This document shows positions 1-11,548 of a DNA stretch of 64,000 nt, in pieces. A program made the translations under genes and the position numbers. The stretch is from Mytilisepta virgata. Taxonomy: Eukaryota > Mollusca > Bivalvia > Mytilida > Mytilidae. The notes below the pieces were generated by a model. That model was not told the origin of the DNA, searched no databases, and saw only the letters and a program-made list of their open reading frames with translations. Within the stretch, counting starts at the first letter, position 1. Every line of letters begins with the position of its first letter. The DNA lies in assembly GCA_028015205.1 (NCBI GenBank), contig JAPWFG010000020.1, positions 1,488,001-1,552,000 of the forward strand, written 5' to 3'.

Positions 1-199
1 AAACTTATAGACAGCTTTTTCAAAGTCAATCAAGCAGGAAAATGAGGTTTTAGTGACATGGCCCTTCACTAAAGACTAAATATCAATTATCATGCATTTT
101 ACATGTAGTTTCAAAGTAACTGACCTATCATGAAAACTGTATGCATATTTGACATCGTGTCATGAAAATAAGATCAGAGACACTGACAGATCATGGGCA

Positions 200-612
200 T
201 CCATTCATTAGATATAATTTGTCTAGGTCTTGTCCCCTCTGAAATATATCCCTTTTACATAACACCTGTAAGAAACAAGACCAACAAGATGTACTGTGAG
301 CCATTGCTCACTAGTGATATTCCAACTTTTCGATAAGGTCGAAAAATAAACGAAGTTGTCAAACAGTAAGTCGATGTCGCCTTGGTCCAAAAACGTATCC
401 CAAGGTATGGTGTACCTATAGAAGGCCTTTTGAGTGAGGGTATAATTTGTTGTCTGGACCTGTATGCAAATAAGAGAATTTTTAGCAAATTTTAATGAAA
501 TCTGATCAGCTGTCTCAGAGGAGTTGCATCCACAAATAATAGTGACAGACAGACAGACGCAGCTCATTACTAGGTCCCTCCGTCGCGTTGCAGCAGGAGC
601 AACAAAAATTTT
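200..612. repeat. repeat-like segment with GACA microsatellite
   Basis: GACAGACAGACAGACGCAGC (near 541-560), followed by a GC-rich, hairpin-prone CTCCGTCGCGTTGCAGCAGGAG, resembles the 3' end of other bivalve repeats. The 114-codon ORF on the minus strand across it (223-567) shows no family I know and is probably repeat-derived. Confidence 0.35.
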
Positions 613-1041
613 GGTCAGCAGTTAGGATAAATTCCTATAAATAAATGAATTTACAATACCAGAAGTATACAGTAATCAATCAAATTGTCAAAATCAGATA
701 TTACACAACACCTTGAGACATTGTAAAAAATTGCTGATATTGATATTATTTTACCTTACATGGTATGATTGTAATAAGACAATTTTGATGTTTTTCTGAA
801 GATTTGTGACACCAGAAAACAAATTTGAATAGTGATGTCCCATAGCTCTACGGAATTTACTGTCATCGGTGAAGGACATTTATGTTTATGGTGTCATGGC
901 GACAAATGTGATGTCCCATGGCTGCCGGAAATAACCATCTTTATACCACCAGTTGTTGTGAAATGTTTCAGCGAAGAACTGATACAAAATTGATTGTTTC
1001 AGAATACACAGAGTGCCTTGGGTTTGTTCGGAATAATAAAA

Positions 1042-1190
1042 ACAATTATTCCCTATATCTGAGACATCCATCTCAATTGTCACCCTTGAGATGTTGTCTT
1101 CCCTTGGGCTAAAGCCCTTCTGAAGAAAACACACCTTGGGTGGACAAAATATGATGTCTATCTCAGATGGAGGCAATATTTGTATATTGT
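1042..1190. mobile_element. small MITE with one minisatellite unit
   Basis: The left end ACAATTATTCCCTATATCTG matches the style of the element at 34226. The right end is a rough inverse (CAGATGGAGGCAATATTTG .. ATTGT). Inside, 1068-1125 read on the minus strand resembles one 48-base unit of that element (AGCCCAAGGGAAGACAAC ... TGACAATT..GGATGTC). Confidence 0.5.
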
Positions 1191-1347
1191 TACATAATAT
1201 GCCCTCCATTTCTTGATTTTGATATTAAAAGAGTAAAATATTGCATATAATAAACAACTGACTACCATAAAAAAATACAGTAACAATTCTTTCTTGTGGC
1301 AAGAATCATATTTTGTAGTTTATTCTTTAATTCCATTATAAAAATAA

Positions 1348-2531
1348 GGGGGTAGGCCTGGGTTAGGCCAAAATTTTCCACTCATTTAATTTTTTTCATA
1401 TTTTCGTCACGCATTATATATGTCTCAATACACCACCTGAGAAAATTTTGTTGAAATTCAACCACGCGTTTCCTTCACAGGGTTCATTGAAAATGGGCAT
1501 TTAAGGGCTTCATTCCATGAGATGACACAAGTTAATGAATATTACTACAGCTCATAGGACATATGTTTGATAACTGAAGAACAGGGATATAGTCTTAATA
1601 AAAAATGAAATATGATGGTAAAATTCATTCTTTATATGCAAATTCAAAGGTAAAAAGTACCAGACATGTTAGGAATTTCGTTCATCTTCAGTTGCCTCAT
1701 TAAATATTTAAACACTGCTGTAAAAAAATTCTGTCATTTAATTCTTACAAAAAACTGTTAAAACAAATATCATATATATGTGTGTTATATGATAAAAAAT
1801 TATGAAATTTTAACCACAATTTTTCACAAAATACTCGATCAATTTTGATATTAAGACATCGAAAACAATAAAGATTTTCCCATAATACTATTTGAAGCTG
1901 CATTACCATTTATTATATGTAGCTTATATATGTTATACAACAAATTATGGTTACTAGTATATGATTTAAGGCAGAAAATATCTCTAAAACATTAGATTCA
2001 TCAATTAAATGCTATTTAAAATAATCCTGAAAATGTCAGGAGTGTGACATTTTATGTGTGATGGACTATTACTGTTACAGTATAAGACTAACAGAAAAAT
2101 GTGATATAAGCAACCACCCACTGAGATGAGGATGAAATAAGCACATACTACAAACACACACTTCTAAGGGGGGGAAGGGGGGCTAATTCTAGATTATATA
2201 TTACGAATTTATGGGACGAGTAGAAAATTCTAGTAAGGATTTATTGCAAATATTGACTCAGCATTTTCTTCATCGTAATATGCATTTCATAATTGCCACT
2301 GGATGTTAAACAATAATTCATCAATATATCAAATCCTACGTAATTATCGATTTTGCACATATTTCGAAAAAGTTTTAGATTTGTTACGCAGATACCTCTT
2401 ATCGAACCTCTTCACTCCGTCTAATGCGAGGAAATTTGGTACGTCATAGTAATGCCACGTCATTCATATTGTTTGACGTCAAGAAAAAAAACATCAATAG
2501 GAGTTATCTCCCTTACCCCAGGCCTACCCCC
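1348..2531. mobile_element. TIR element (1.18 kb)
   Basis: The left end GGGGGTAGGCCTGGG and the right end CCCAGGCCTACCCCC are perfect inverses. The flanks are ATAA on the left and TTAA on the right, near a TTAA-type target. There is no transposase ORF. It lies just downstream of the last visible NDUFAF7 exon. Confidence 0.65.
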
Positions 2532-2594
2532 TTAAATACTTAACATGCAACAGAAGTATGCAAACAACTTAATCTAATAAATTACAGTTACTAC

Positions 2595-2662
2595 CTGTAA
2601 CCTTAAGTATATTCCCATATTCTGAAGAAATTCTCCTTGTGTAACAGGTCCATATGCTGTTA
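2595..2662 (-). CDS. NDUFAF7: NDUFAF7 exon, GP-TQ--FL-NMGI motif
   Basis: This 68-base exon has acceptor TTTTTCAG and donor TTACAG/GTAGTA. It begins with two bases finishing the Val codon, then reads TAYGPVTQGEFLQNMGIYLRLQ. It corresponds to the human block LGPIKQHTFLKNMGIDVRL. The final part of the protein (about 70 residues in vertebrates, including a GERFNFFAL-type block) was looked for between 1 and 2594 and not seen, so it should lie to the left of the window. Confidence 0.9.
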
Positions 2663-4551
2663 CTGAAAAAAAGAAGCTTTATACAGTTTCATACAAAATG
2701 TGCTACATTCAACAACCCTATGAAACTACTTAAAGATGCATTCATTTCCAGTGAAAAGAAATTGGTTAGGAAAACATATCTTTTTTGTTTTTAAAAATTC
2801 TAAAGCAGTCACCACTGTTATTATAGACCAGACTGTCATGGAGCACATGCTGTCTTGGCTTTTGTGTTTCACTGAGATTTGAAAATGATGGAATGAACTA
2901 GTAGCTTTTTTTCAGAGGTGTTTTCTGGGTATGAAAGGTTTTATGGAATATCCTAAAGCAGATTATTTTAAAAGATGCATATTTCTGGAATGTATGCCAA
3001 ATATTAATCCTAATCATCAATTTTTTATAATGTAAATAAATACTGGAGATTTTTACTAATTGCTAAAATAAATATAATACCTTCCAAAAATAACCTGCTA
3101 TTCAAAGTGTTCTAAAATATTAAATACACATTCAAAATTCATACTGGTAATGGGAGAAAGTGTCACTGTTTGTAAGAACTAAATAAACAAAAAACTGGTA
3201 TCTGAGTATTTATATTTCTCTTAAGATTGACCAGTATTATCCAACTCTCGGACGGTAAGGGAAATTTGATATCACATCGTCTACAGTGTAATGTCAACTA
3301 GTGATATAAAAAATCTGCCAAACTGATTGATCAATGCGTGATAGTGTAGGAAAATTCTTATATTTTGATTGGTCAACAATTTTGCTATGCCATCTTTGCG
3401 TAGCAACATTTGATGTTACAGAGAAATGAACCACACGCCGACAAAGCAAACAAATATTCCTCAAAAATCATAAGAGAAATAGATTTTACAACTTGTAAAA
3501 ATTAGATATCGCTTGATATAAACTCTCGTTATTTAAAGCCAAAGGCTTGTTTATTATTAGAGTTGATTCTTGTTGTCTCGAAATCGCTTGAGTCGAAATT
3601 TCGGTTATGAGGAACTTTTTTTCAGGTCCCAAGCAGCCGAAAGTATAATCTATGTATTTTAATTCTTTTTAACTCGAAATTCGATGTGTCAAAGTGATAT
3701 TATGTACAAAGAAAATATAATTAAAGCAAAATAAACTTGTTATGTCCAATTTATTAATCATCTGTACAGATGAACCAAATTTTTACACCTTTCAAACACT
3801 ATGTTAGAAATCGATAACTGAAATGTCATATCATGTTAATTATGTTTTGATAACAATCTTGTTAAAACTTAAATGTTTTTTTTTGTTTTTACAATTAAAC
3901 AATATTGTGGATTTTGTGATAAAAATAAATTTAACATCAATAAATCGAAGATTTTCTTACAGTACATGATCGTCCTATTTATTCACACTTCGGTCATTAT
4001 AAAATTCTGATTATGTTAATAAGGTATGACTTGCCAAAAAGAATTTATAAAATCAATATTGGTCAATATGAAAAGATTATCAATTTGTGATTTGAAACAA
4101 ATTGTAATTAAGAATCAATAAGAATTTATGAGACAATCATCATTAATCAAGATCATTTATTACGCAAATCAGATGACTCACACTGATAACGGTTTGTCCG
4201 CTATTCTAAAGTCCTTGTGTATCATGTGATTAATTGTGTATTGTTATTGATTGATTTATTGATTGATTTATCCCAGATAAAAGTGAGTCTTTTCATAGAA
4301 TAAATTTGTTTTTATTCCCTTTAAATTTTATTTGGATGGAGGTAAAATGGAACAATTACAAACAAACACGTGTATCAAACAATAAATCAACAAACAAGTA
4401 AAAAAGATCAGTGAATTCATGGAAAGGAATATAGAATCCATTTAATGTTTACGTCCCTTGTCCAAAACGCAAGAATTTCCAGCTCCTCTTTAGTCGAACT
4501 TCGGCTATCTCAAATCCAATCTTATGGTCCTTTGCACTTCGAGATAAGGAA
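2663..4551. other. NDUFAF7 intron sequence, nothing firm
   Basis: AT-rich intron DNA. The parts near 3500-3700 and 4470-4560 (TCGAACTTCGGCTATCTC, CTCGAAATTCGA) look like worn DNA-transposon ends, but no clear pair could be set. I see no exon here. Confidence 0.4.
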
Positions 4552-4561
4552 ATTCAACTGT

Positions 4562-4834
4562 TTGTTTATTTTGTTTAGTTGGGGTTTTATGCCGTTTTCA
4601 GCACATTTGGCTATTTCGCGGTGGCCAGTTTTTATTGGTGGAGGAAGCCGGAGTACCGGAAGAGAACCACCAACTTTCGGTAGGGAAATCTGCAATCCTT
4701 GTCAATTTAGATTGGAATCGAACACACCCCGCCACAGGTGAGATTCGAACTCACAACCCCAGTGTTGACAGGCTAGTGATCATTCGTAGTCATGACGAAC
4801 TACATTGACCATTCAGCCACAGAGGCCCCTATAG
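4562..4834 (-). mobile_element. tRNA-derived SINE with 10-bp target duplication
   Basis: On the minus strand it begins GGGGCCTCTGTGGCTGAATGG (A box TGGCTGAATGG, 4809-4819) and has GAGTTCGAATCTC (B box near 4741-4753), the pol III promoter of a tRNA-like head. The body carries GGTGGTTCTCTTCCGG and CTTCCTCCACCAATAAAAAC, a central domain seen in other molluscan SINEs. ATTCAACTGT flanks it on both sides (4552-4561, 4835-4844), a clear target-site duplication. It is inserted in an older repeat in an NDUFAF7 intron. Confidence 0.8.
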
Positions 4835-5233
4835 ATTCAACTGTATATCCAAATTAAATAACTTGAGTTGATATCAAGCAATATCTAATTCTCACTCATT
4901 GTGAAACATATACTTATCTGCAACTCGGCTATATGAGCAACCAAACTGCATAGACCTTGGAATTTTACTTGTGAAGTCATGAAATGCTAAGATTTTGATG
5001 TCTTTTGACGTTGCTCACTTAATACAGAAATTGACTATTTTCCAGCTATTTCCAGCAGGTTCTATGTTGCTGGATAAATAGAATATGTGTACATTGTCTC
5101 TTAATATACAATTTATTCTAACTAAGCACAAAACAGGTGAGAAAAGCTCAGCAAGCCTCACATTTCTACATGTTTCAAAACCGTGTCCGAATAAATTTTA
5201 TTTATTCCATGACAACCTATATTCTATATATAC

Positions 5234-5345
5234 CTGCTTTTGTTGATAAACAGAGGTGCCTAAAAAGAGAGAAATCCACATCTGCTGTCAAATCAGCTGT
5301 ACCTGGATCATGTAAAACATCATGAAGTTCATGGTTCTTGAAACC
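5234..5345 (-). CDS. NDUFAF7: NDUFAF7 exon, PGTADLTADVDF motif
   Basis: This exon reads GFKNHELHDVLHD and then PGTADLTADVDFSLFRHL. It has 37 codons plus one base, with acceptor TTTTACAG and donor GCAG/GTATAT. The LHDVL..PGTADLTADVDF block is diagnostic for NDUFAF7/MidA. The spare G is completed by TA in the next exon to give Val. It lies 17 kb downstream of the preceding exon, yet joins in phase. Confidence 0.94.
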
Positions 5346-5522
5346 CTGTAAAATTGACAACATGTACTGTAGTTAACATTGTTTTTAAGCTGTTTATTTT
5401 TTAAATATTTAATTTCAAAAGAAACCATTTTTATCCCATAAATCAATTTTTTCCATGGCAGCCAGTCCATGTACGATAGAGTAGCATGAAGTTGTCTTAA
5501 ACACAAAGATACCGGTATCCAA

Positions 5523-7610
5523 ACAAGAGGCTCTCAAGAGCCTGAATCGCTCACCTGGTAAACAATGCACTATAAACTAAATTAATATATTAATGTTTGT
5601 TGTAAATTAAACTGAATATTAAAGGTCACGTAAAATGCTGAAAATACCTTTAAAAACCTTTCAAGAACCCCTGGAAAGAAATGGGCATGAGTTCTCCCTA
5701 CGCTTGATTAAGATACAGTCATGGTCAATCTGATGATTCATAATACAAAATACAAGCTTTAATTAATCTTCAAATGCAAGTATAAATCTTTTGGTCTACA
5801 TGTTGTCTTCGTTTTTAAAATGTTTGAAAGAAGTTATGTAAAAATTGTGGGTTAAGGCTTTTTATTGTACTTGAAAAGGAAATATTGCAGGAACAATCAT
5901 GCTAAGTTTCATCCAATTCCCCCTAGTAGTTTCAGAGGAGAAGATGTTTGAAAATTTGTTAACAACGATTATGACAGACACCAAGTGATGGCAATTAAAA
6001 GCTCACATATTATGAAGTTTAATCATTGTTATACAACATTCTCATCACCACCATTCACTAAGGATACCATGTTTACTTTAAAAACCAAATATTGTTGAAA
6101 TCCGAGCAAGTGTAAAAAATGGCGGGAAAATGGCAGCCATTTTAAAAATGGCCGTCCAAAACAAACTTTCATCATCACCATTCAACTCAGGATACCATGT
6201 TTGCCTTGAAAGTAGCTTTCATCTTCATTTTATTTCTATAATTCAGGAAAGAATAGCAAAAAACGGCATTTTGACCCCTATGTTCTATTTTTAGTTTCGA
6301 CCAATCAAAAATCCAAGCATTAACTTTTTGCAGGATACCCTAAGGAACAATCTTACCAAGTTTCATTTGATTTTGAATAGTAGTTTTAGAGAAGAAGATT
6401 TATGAAATAATAACATAAAAAAAAGCCAAAAATGTCAAAAAAGGGCAATAACTCTAACATCAGTTGACAGATTTTCATGAAAATCAGCACGCAGGTAGCT
6501 CTCATCATGCTGAACACTTTCAACCTGCAGAATTTGGTGTAACCTAATGATTTTTGAGATATTTGCGAAAAACTGTTGTTTGACCCCTATGTTCTATTTT
6601 TAGTAACAGTGGCCATGTTTTTCGACGGATCAAAAATCGAAGCATAAACTTTGTGCAGGATACCCTAAGAAACAATCATGCTAAGTTTTATCCAAATCCA
6701 TTCTGTAGTTTCAGAGGAGAAAATTTTTGAAATAATAACATAAAAAAAAGCCAAAAATGTCAAAAAAGGGCAATAACTCTGACATCAGTTGACAGATTTT
6801 CACGAAAATCAGCACACAGGTAGCTCTCATCATGCTGAACACTTTCAACCTGCAGAGTTTGCCTTAACCTAATGATTTTTGAGATACTTGCGAAAAACTG
6901 TTGTTTGACCCCTATGTTCTATTTTTAGTAACAGTGGCCATGTTTTTCGACGGATCAAAAATCGAAGCATAAACTTTGTGCAGGATACCCTAAGAAACAA
7001 TCATGCTAAGTTTTATCCAAATCCATTCAGTAGTTTCAGAGGAGAAGATTTTTGAAATAATAACATAAAAAAAGCCAAAAATGTCAAATAACTCCTAAAA
7101 GGAACGAACCTACAACTTCAATCCTGTTACAAATTTTGTAGATCTTTGTGTGCCTAACAATATGAAATTTAAATTTTTCAAATTTCCTTTATAGTATCCA
7201 AGATATTGAGCTTAATAAGTGCAAAATTTGGAAAAAATGCAGAAAAAGGGCAATAACTCCTACATGGGTCGTTGGATCTTCTTCAAAATTTCAGGGCCGG
7301 TAGATCTTGAGGTGCTGAACACTTTTACCCTATGCCAGAATTTTGATATCTGTTATGGTTTTTGAGTTATTTGCAAAAAACTGCAATTTACCCCTATGTT
7401 CTATTTTTAGCCATGGCGGCCATGTTTTTTTACGAATCAAAAATCCAAAAGATAGTTTCGTAGCACATATACCAATAAACAACTGTACGAAGTTTGGTTG
7501 CAATTGGTCTTATGGTGTCAGAGGAGTTAACGTTTGAAAAAGTTTACGGACGGACGACGGACGCCAAGTGATGGCAATAGCTCACATGACCCTTCGGGTC
7601 TGGTGAGCTA
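5523..7610 (+). mobile_element. A-family element, copy A1
   Basis: It starts ACAAGAGG, followed by the hairpin AGGCTCTCAAGAGCCT (5529-5544) and the subterminal repeat GCTCACCTGG (5549-5558). It ends in a hairpin built on AGCTCACATGACCC / GGGTCTGGTGAGCT (to 7610). Just before the 3' end is an ACGG-rich microsatellite and the string CGCCAAGTGATGGCAATAG. The core contains about 320-bp tandem units (near 6408 and 6731) with the phrase CCCCTATGTTCTATTTTTAG. There is no coding potential. It lies in NDUFAF7 intron 5346-22364. Confidence 0.75.
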
Positions 7611-8139
7611 ACAAACATCTCTGTTCAAATGAAGTCATAGCTGAATTCTATTGAACATGTAGATGGCCTCATTGTGTAAAATCTGAAGACAACCTTGAGA
7701 ATGTCAGTGTTTCTCTTCACTCTATAGGATACAATAAAGTTTGCAGAAGACAAGTTTTCCATTCATCCAAAATGAAAGAACAGAATATCTTCTACTGGTC
7801 TTAGAAATTCATGGCTGCTCTTGCTACTATATTCCACTAGGGAAAAGACAGTATTCTAACAAACATGTAAGGAAGACATTCTGAATCTTTCAGAAAGGAC
7901 TCATATAAATACAACAACCTACCAGGTACATTTATTTACCTCTGACAATGTTTCCTACCCTTTTAAGATTTCACAGGCAAAAAAAAAAAAATTATGCACA
8001 GTGAAACATACCAGAGGGAGGATGGTAGTAGAAGAGTTCCCCTACACTTCAGAAAACTCAACATTACACTCGTGTTGATTTTGAGAAAACTAAATTTAAC
8101 ATTAAATAAATCATTATTTCATATAAATCTCAAAACTTA

Positions 8140-9570
8140 ACAAGAGGCTCTCAAGAGCCTGAATCGCTCACCTGGCAAACAATGCACTATAATCTAAATT
8201 AATATATTAATGTTTGTTGTAAATTAAACTGAGTATTAAAGGTCACGTAAAATGCTGAAAATACCTTTAAAAGCCTTTCAAGAACCTCTGGAAAGAAATG
8301 GGCATGAGTTCTCCCTACGCTTGATTAAGATACAATCATGGTCAAATACAAAATACAAGCTTTAATTCATCTTCAAATACAAGTATAAATCTTTTGGTCT
8401 GTATGTTGTCTTCGTTTTTAAAATGTTTGAAAGAAGTTATGTAAAAATTGTGGGTTAAGGCTTTTTATTGTACTTGAAAAGGAAATATTGCAGGAACAAT
8501 CATGCTAAGTTTCATCCAAATCCCTCCAGTAGTCTCAGAGTAGAAGATGTTTGAAAATTTGTTAACAACGATGATGACAGACACCAAGTGATGGCATATT
8601 AAAAGCTCACATATTATGAAGTTTAATCATTGTTATACAACATTCTCATCATCACCATTCACTAAGGATACCATGTTTACTTTAAAAACCAAATATTGTT
8701 GAAATCCAAGCAAGTGTTAAAAATGGCGGGAAAATGGCAGCCATTTTAAAAATGGCCGTCCAAAACAAACTTTCATCATCACCATTCAACTCAGGATACC
8801 ATGTTTGCCTTGAAAGTAGCTTTCATCTTCATTTTATTTCTATAATTCAGGAAAAAATAGCAAAAAACAGCATTTTGACCCCTATGTTCTATTTTTAGTA
8901 AGGGCGGACATGTTTTTCGACCAATCAAAAATCCAAGCATTAACTTTTTGCAGGATACCCTAAGGAACAATCATACTAAGTTTCATTTGATTTTGAATAG
9001 TAGTTTCAGAGAAGAAGATTTTTGAAATAATAACATAAAAAAACAAGCCAAAAATGTCAAAAAGGGCAATAACTCTAACATCAGTTGACAAATTTTCACG
9101 AAAATAAGCACACAGGTAGCTCTCATCATGCTGAACACTTTCAGCCTGCCAGAATTTGCCATAACCTTATGATTTTTGAGATAGTTGCGAAAAACTGTTG
9201 TTTGACACCTATGTTCTATTTTTAGTAACAGTGGCCATGTTTTTCGACGGATCAAAAATCGAAGCATAAACTTTGTGCAGGATACCCTAAGGAACAATCA
9301 TGCTAAGTTTTATCCAAATCCATTCAGTAGTAACAGTGGCCATATTTTTCGACGAATCAAAAATCAAAGCATAAACTTTGTGCAGGATACCATAAGAAAC
9401 AATCATGCTAAGTTTTATCCAAATCCATTCCGTAGTTTCAGGGGGAGATGTTTGAAAAATTGTTAACGACGACAGACGACAGACGCCAGACGCCAGACGA
9501 CAGACGCCAGACGACGACGGACGCCAAGTGATGAGAAAAGCTCACATGGCCTTTTAGGCCAGGTGAGCTA
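8140..9570 (+). mobile_element. A-family element, copy A2
   Basis: It has the same 5' start (CAAGAGGCTCTCAAGAGCCT, GCTCACCTGG) and a 3' hairpin reading CTCACATGGCC-TTTT-AGGCCAGGTGAG. The ACGACAGACGCC microsatellite precedes the 3' end. It is shorter than A1 because part of the tandem core is missing. The 31 bases that follow (9571-9602) match an internal A segment rather than unique DNA, so A2 appears to sit within or beside another A copy. Confidence 0.75.
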
Positions 9571-9602
9571 ATAATAACATAAAAAAAAGTCAAAAATGTC
9601 AA

Positions 9603-11548
9603 ACAAGAGGCTCTCAAGAGCCTGAATCGCTCACCTGGCAAACAATGACTATAAACTAAATTAATATATTAATGTTTTTTTGTAAATTAAACTGAGTATA
9701 TAAGGTCACATAAAATGCTGAAAATACCTTTAAAAGCCTTTCAAGAACCTCTGGAAAGAAATGGGCATAAGTTCTCCCTATGCTTGATTAAGATACAGTC
9801 ATGGTCAATCTGATGATTCACAATACAAAATACAAGCTTTAATTCATCTTCAAATACAAGTATAAATCTTTTGGTCTATATGTTGTCTTCGTTTTTAAAA
9901 TGTTTGAAAGAAGTTATGTAAAAATTGTGGGTTAAGGCTTTTTATTGTACTTGAAAAGGAAATATTGCAGGAACAATCATGCTAAGTTTCATCCAAATCC
10001 CCCCAGTAGTTTCAGAGGAGAAAAGATGTTTGAAAATTTGTTAACAACGATGATGACAGACACCAAGTGATGGCAATTAAAAGCTCACATATTATGAAGT
10101 TTAATCATTGTTATACAACATTCTCATCATCACCATTCACTAAGGATACCATGTTTACTTTAAAAACCAAATATTGTTGAAATCCGAGCAAGTGTAAAAA
10201 ATGGCGGGAAAATGGCAGCCATTTTAAAAATGGCCGTCCAAAACAAACTTTCATCATCACCATTCAACTCGGCATACCATGTTTGCCATCAAAGTAGCTT
10301 TCATCTTCATTTTATTTCTATAATTCAGGAAAAAATAGCAAAAAACAGCATTTTGACTCCTATGTTCTATTTTTAGTAAGGGCGGACATGTTTTTCGACC
10401 AATCCAAAATCCAAGCATTAACTTTTTGCAGGATACCCTAAGGAACAATCTTACCAAGTTTCATTTGATTTTGAATAGTAGTTTCAGAGAAGAAGATTTT
10501 TGAAATAATAACATAAAAAAAAGCCAAAAATGTCAAAAAGGGCAATAACTCTAACATCAGTTGACAGATTTTCACGAAAATCAGCACACAGGTAGCTCTC
10601 ATCATGCTGAACACTTTCAACCTGCCAGAATTTGCCGTAACCTGATGATTTTTGAGATATTTGCGAAAAACTGTTGTTTGACCCCTATGTTCTATTTTTA
10701 GTAACAGTGGCCATGTTTTTCGACGGATCAAAAATCGAAGCATAAACTTTGTGCAGGATACCCTAAGGAACAATCATGCTAAGTTTTGTACAAATCCATT
10801 CAGTAGTTTCAGAGGAGAAGATTTTTGAAATAATAACATAAAAACAAATTTACACGCAATCAAAAGCTTTTTTTCATTTTCTACAGTTTGCCATCTATAA
10901 GGCATCAACAGTTATTTTGACATTTAAAGGACAAAACTTTAACTCCTAAAGGGCTCATTTAAACATTTTGCAAACTAAGGGAAATGCTGTGAAAATGGTC
11001 AATTTTGATGTTCTAAGGGGAATAACTCCTAAAAGGAATGAACCTACAACTTCGATCCTGTTACAAATTTTGTAGATCTTTGTGTGCCTAACAATATGAA
11101 ATTTAAATTTTTCAAATTTCCTTTATAGTATCCAAGATATTGAGCTTAATAAGTGCAAAATTTGGAAAAAATGCAGAAAAAGGGCAATAACTCCTACATG
11201 GGTCGTTGGATCTTCTTCAAAATTTCAGGGCAGGTAGATCTTGAGGTGCTGAACACTTTTACCCTTGCCAGAATTTTGATATCTGTTATGGTTTTTGAGT
11301 TATTTGCAAAAAACTGCAATTTACCCCTATGTTCTATTTTTAGCCATGGCGGCCATGTTTTTTTTACTAATCAAAAATCCAAACGATAGTTTTGTAGCAC
11401 ATATACCAATAAACAACTGTACGAAGTTTGGTTGCAATTGGTCTTGTGGTGTCAGAGGAGTAAACGTTTGAAAAAGTTTACGGACGGACGACGGACGGAC
11501 GACAAGTGATGGCAATAGCTCACATGACCCTTCGGGTCTGGTGAGCTA
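9603..11548 (+). mobile_element. A-family element, copy A3
   Basis: A complete copy in the same orientation as A1 and A2: ACAAGAGG start, 5' hairpin and GCTCACCTGG; 3' hairpin with CCCTTCGGG loop ending GGTGAGCTA. Its 3' part (11030-11548) is closest to the A1 3' part, whereas its 5' part is like A2 and A5. This suggests exchange between copies. Confidence 0.75.

Noticed and set aside
223..567. 114-codon ORF on the minus strand as a possible NDUFAF7 3' exon or separate gene
   Set aside because: It lacks the expected NDUFAF7 C-terminal motifs and overlaps a microsatellite-ended repeat.
4741..4819. tRNA gene
   Set aside because: A and B boxes are present, but the tRNA fold is incomplete and the unit sits in a SINE with a target duplication.
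8983..10773. Several ORFs of 66-111 codons containing MFLRVSCTKF or MVRLFLRVSC
   Set aside because: The same peptide recurs in every A copy on the minus strand without conservation of the stop or start; they are shadows of the repeat.
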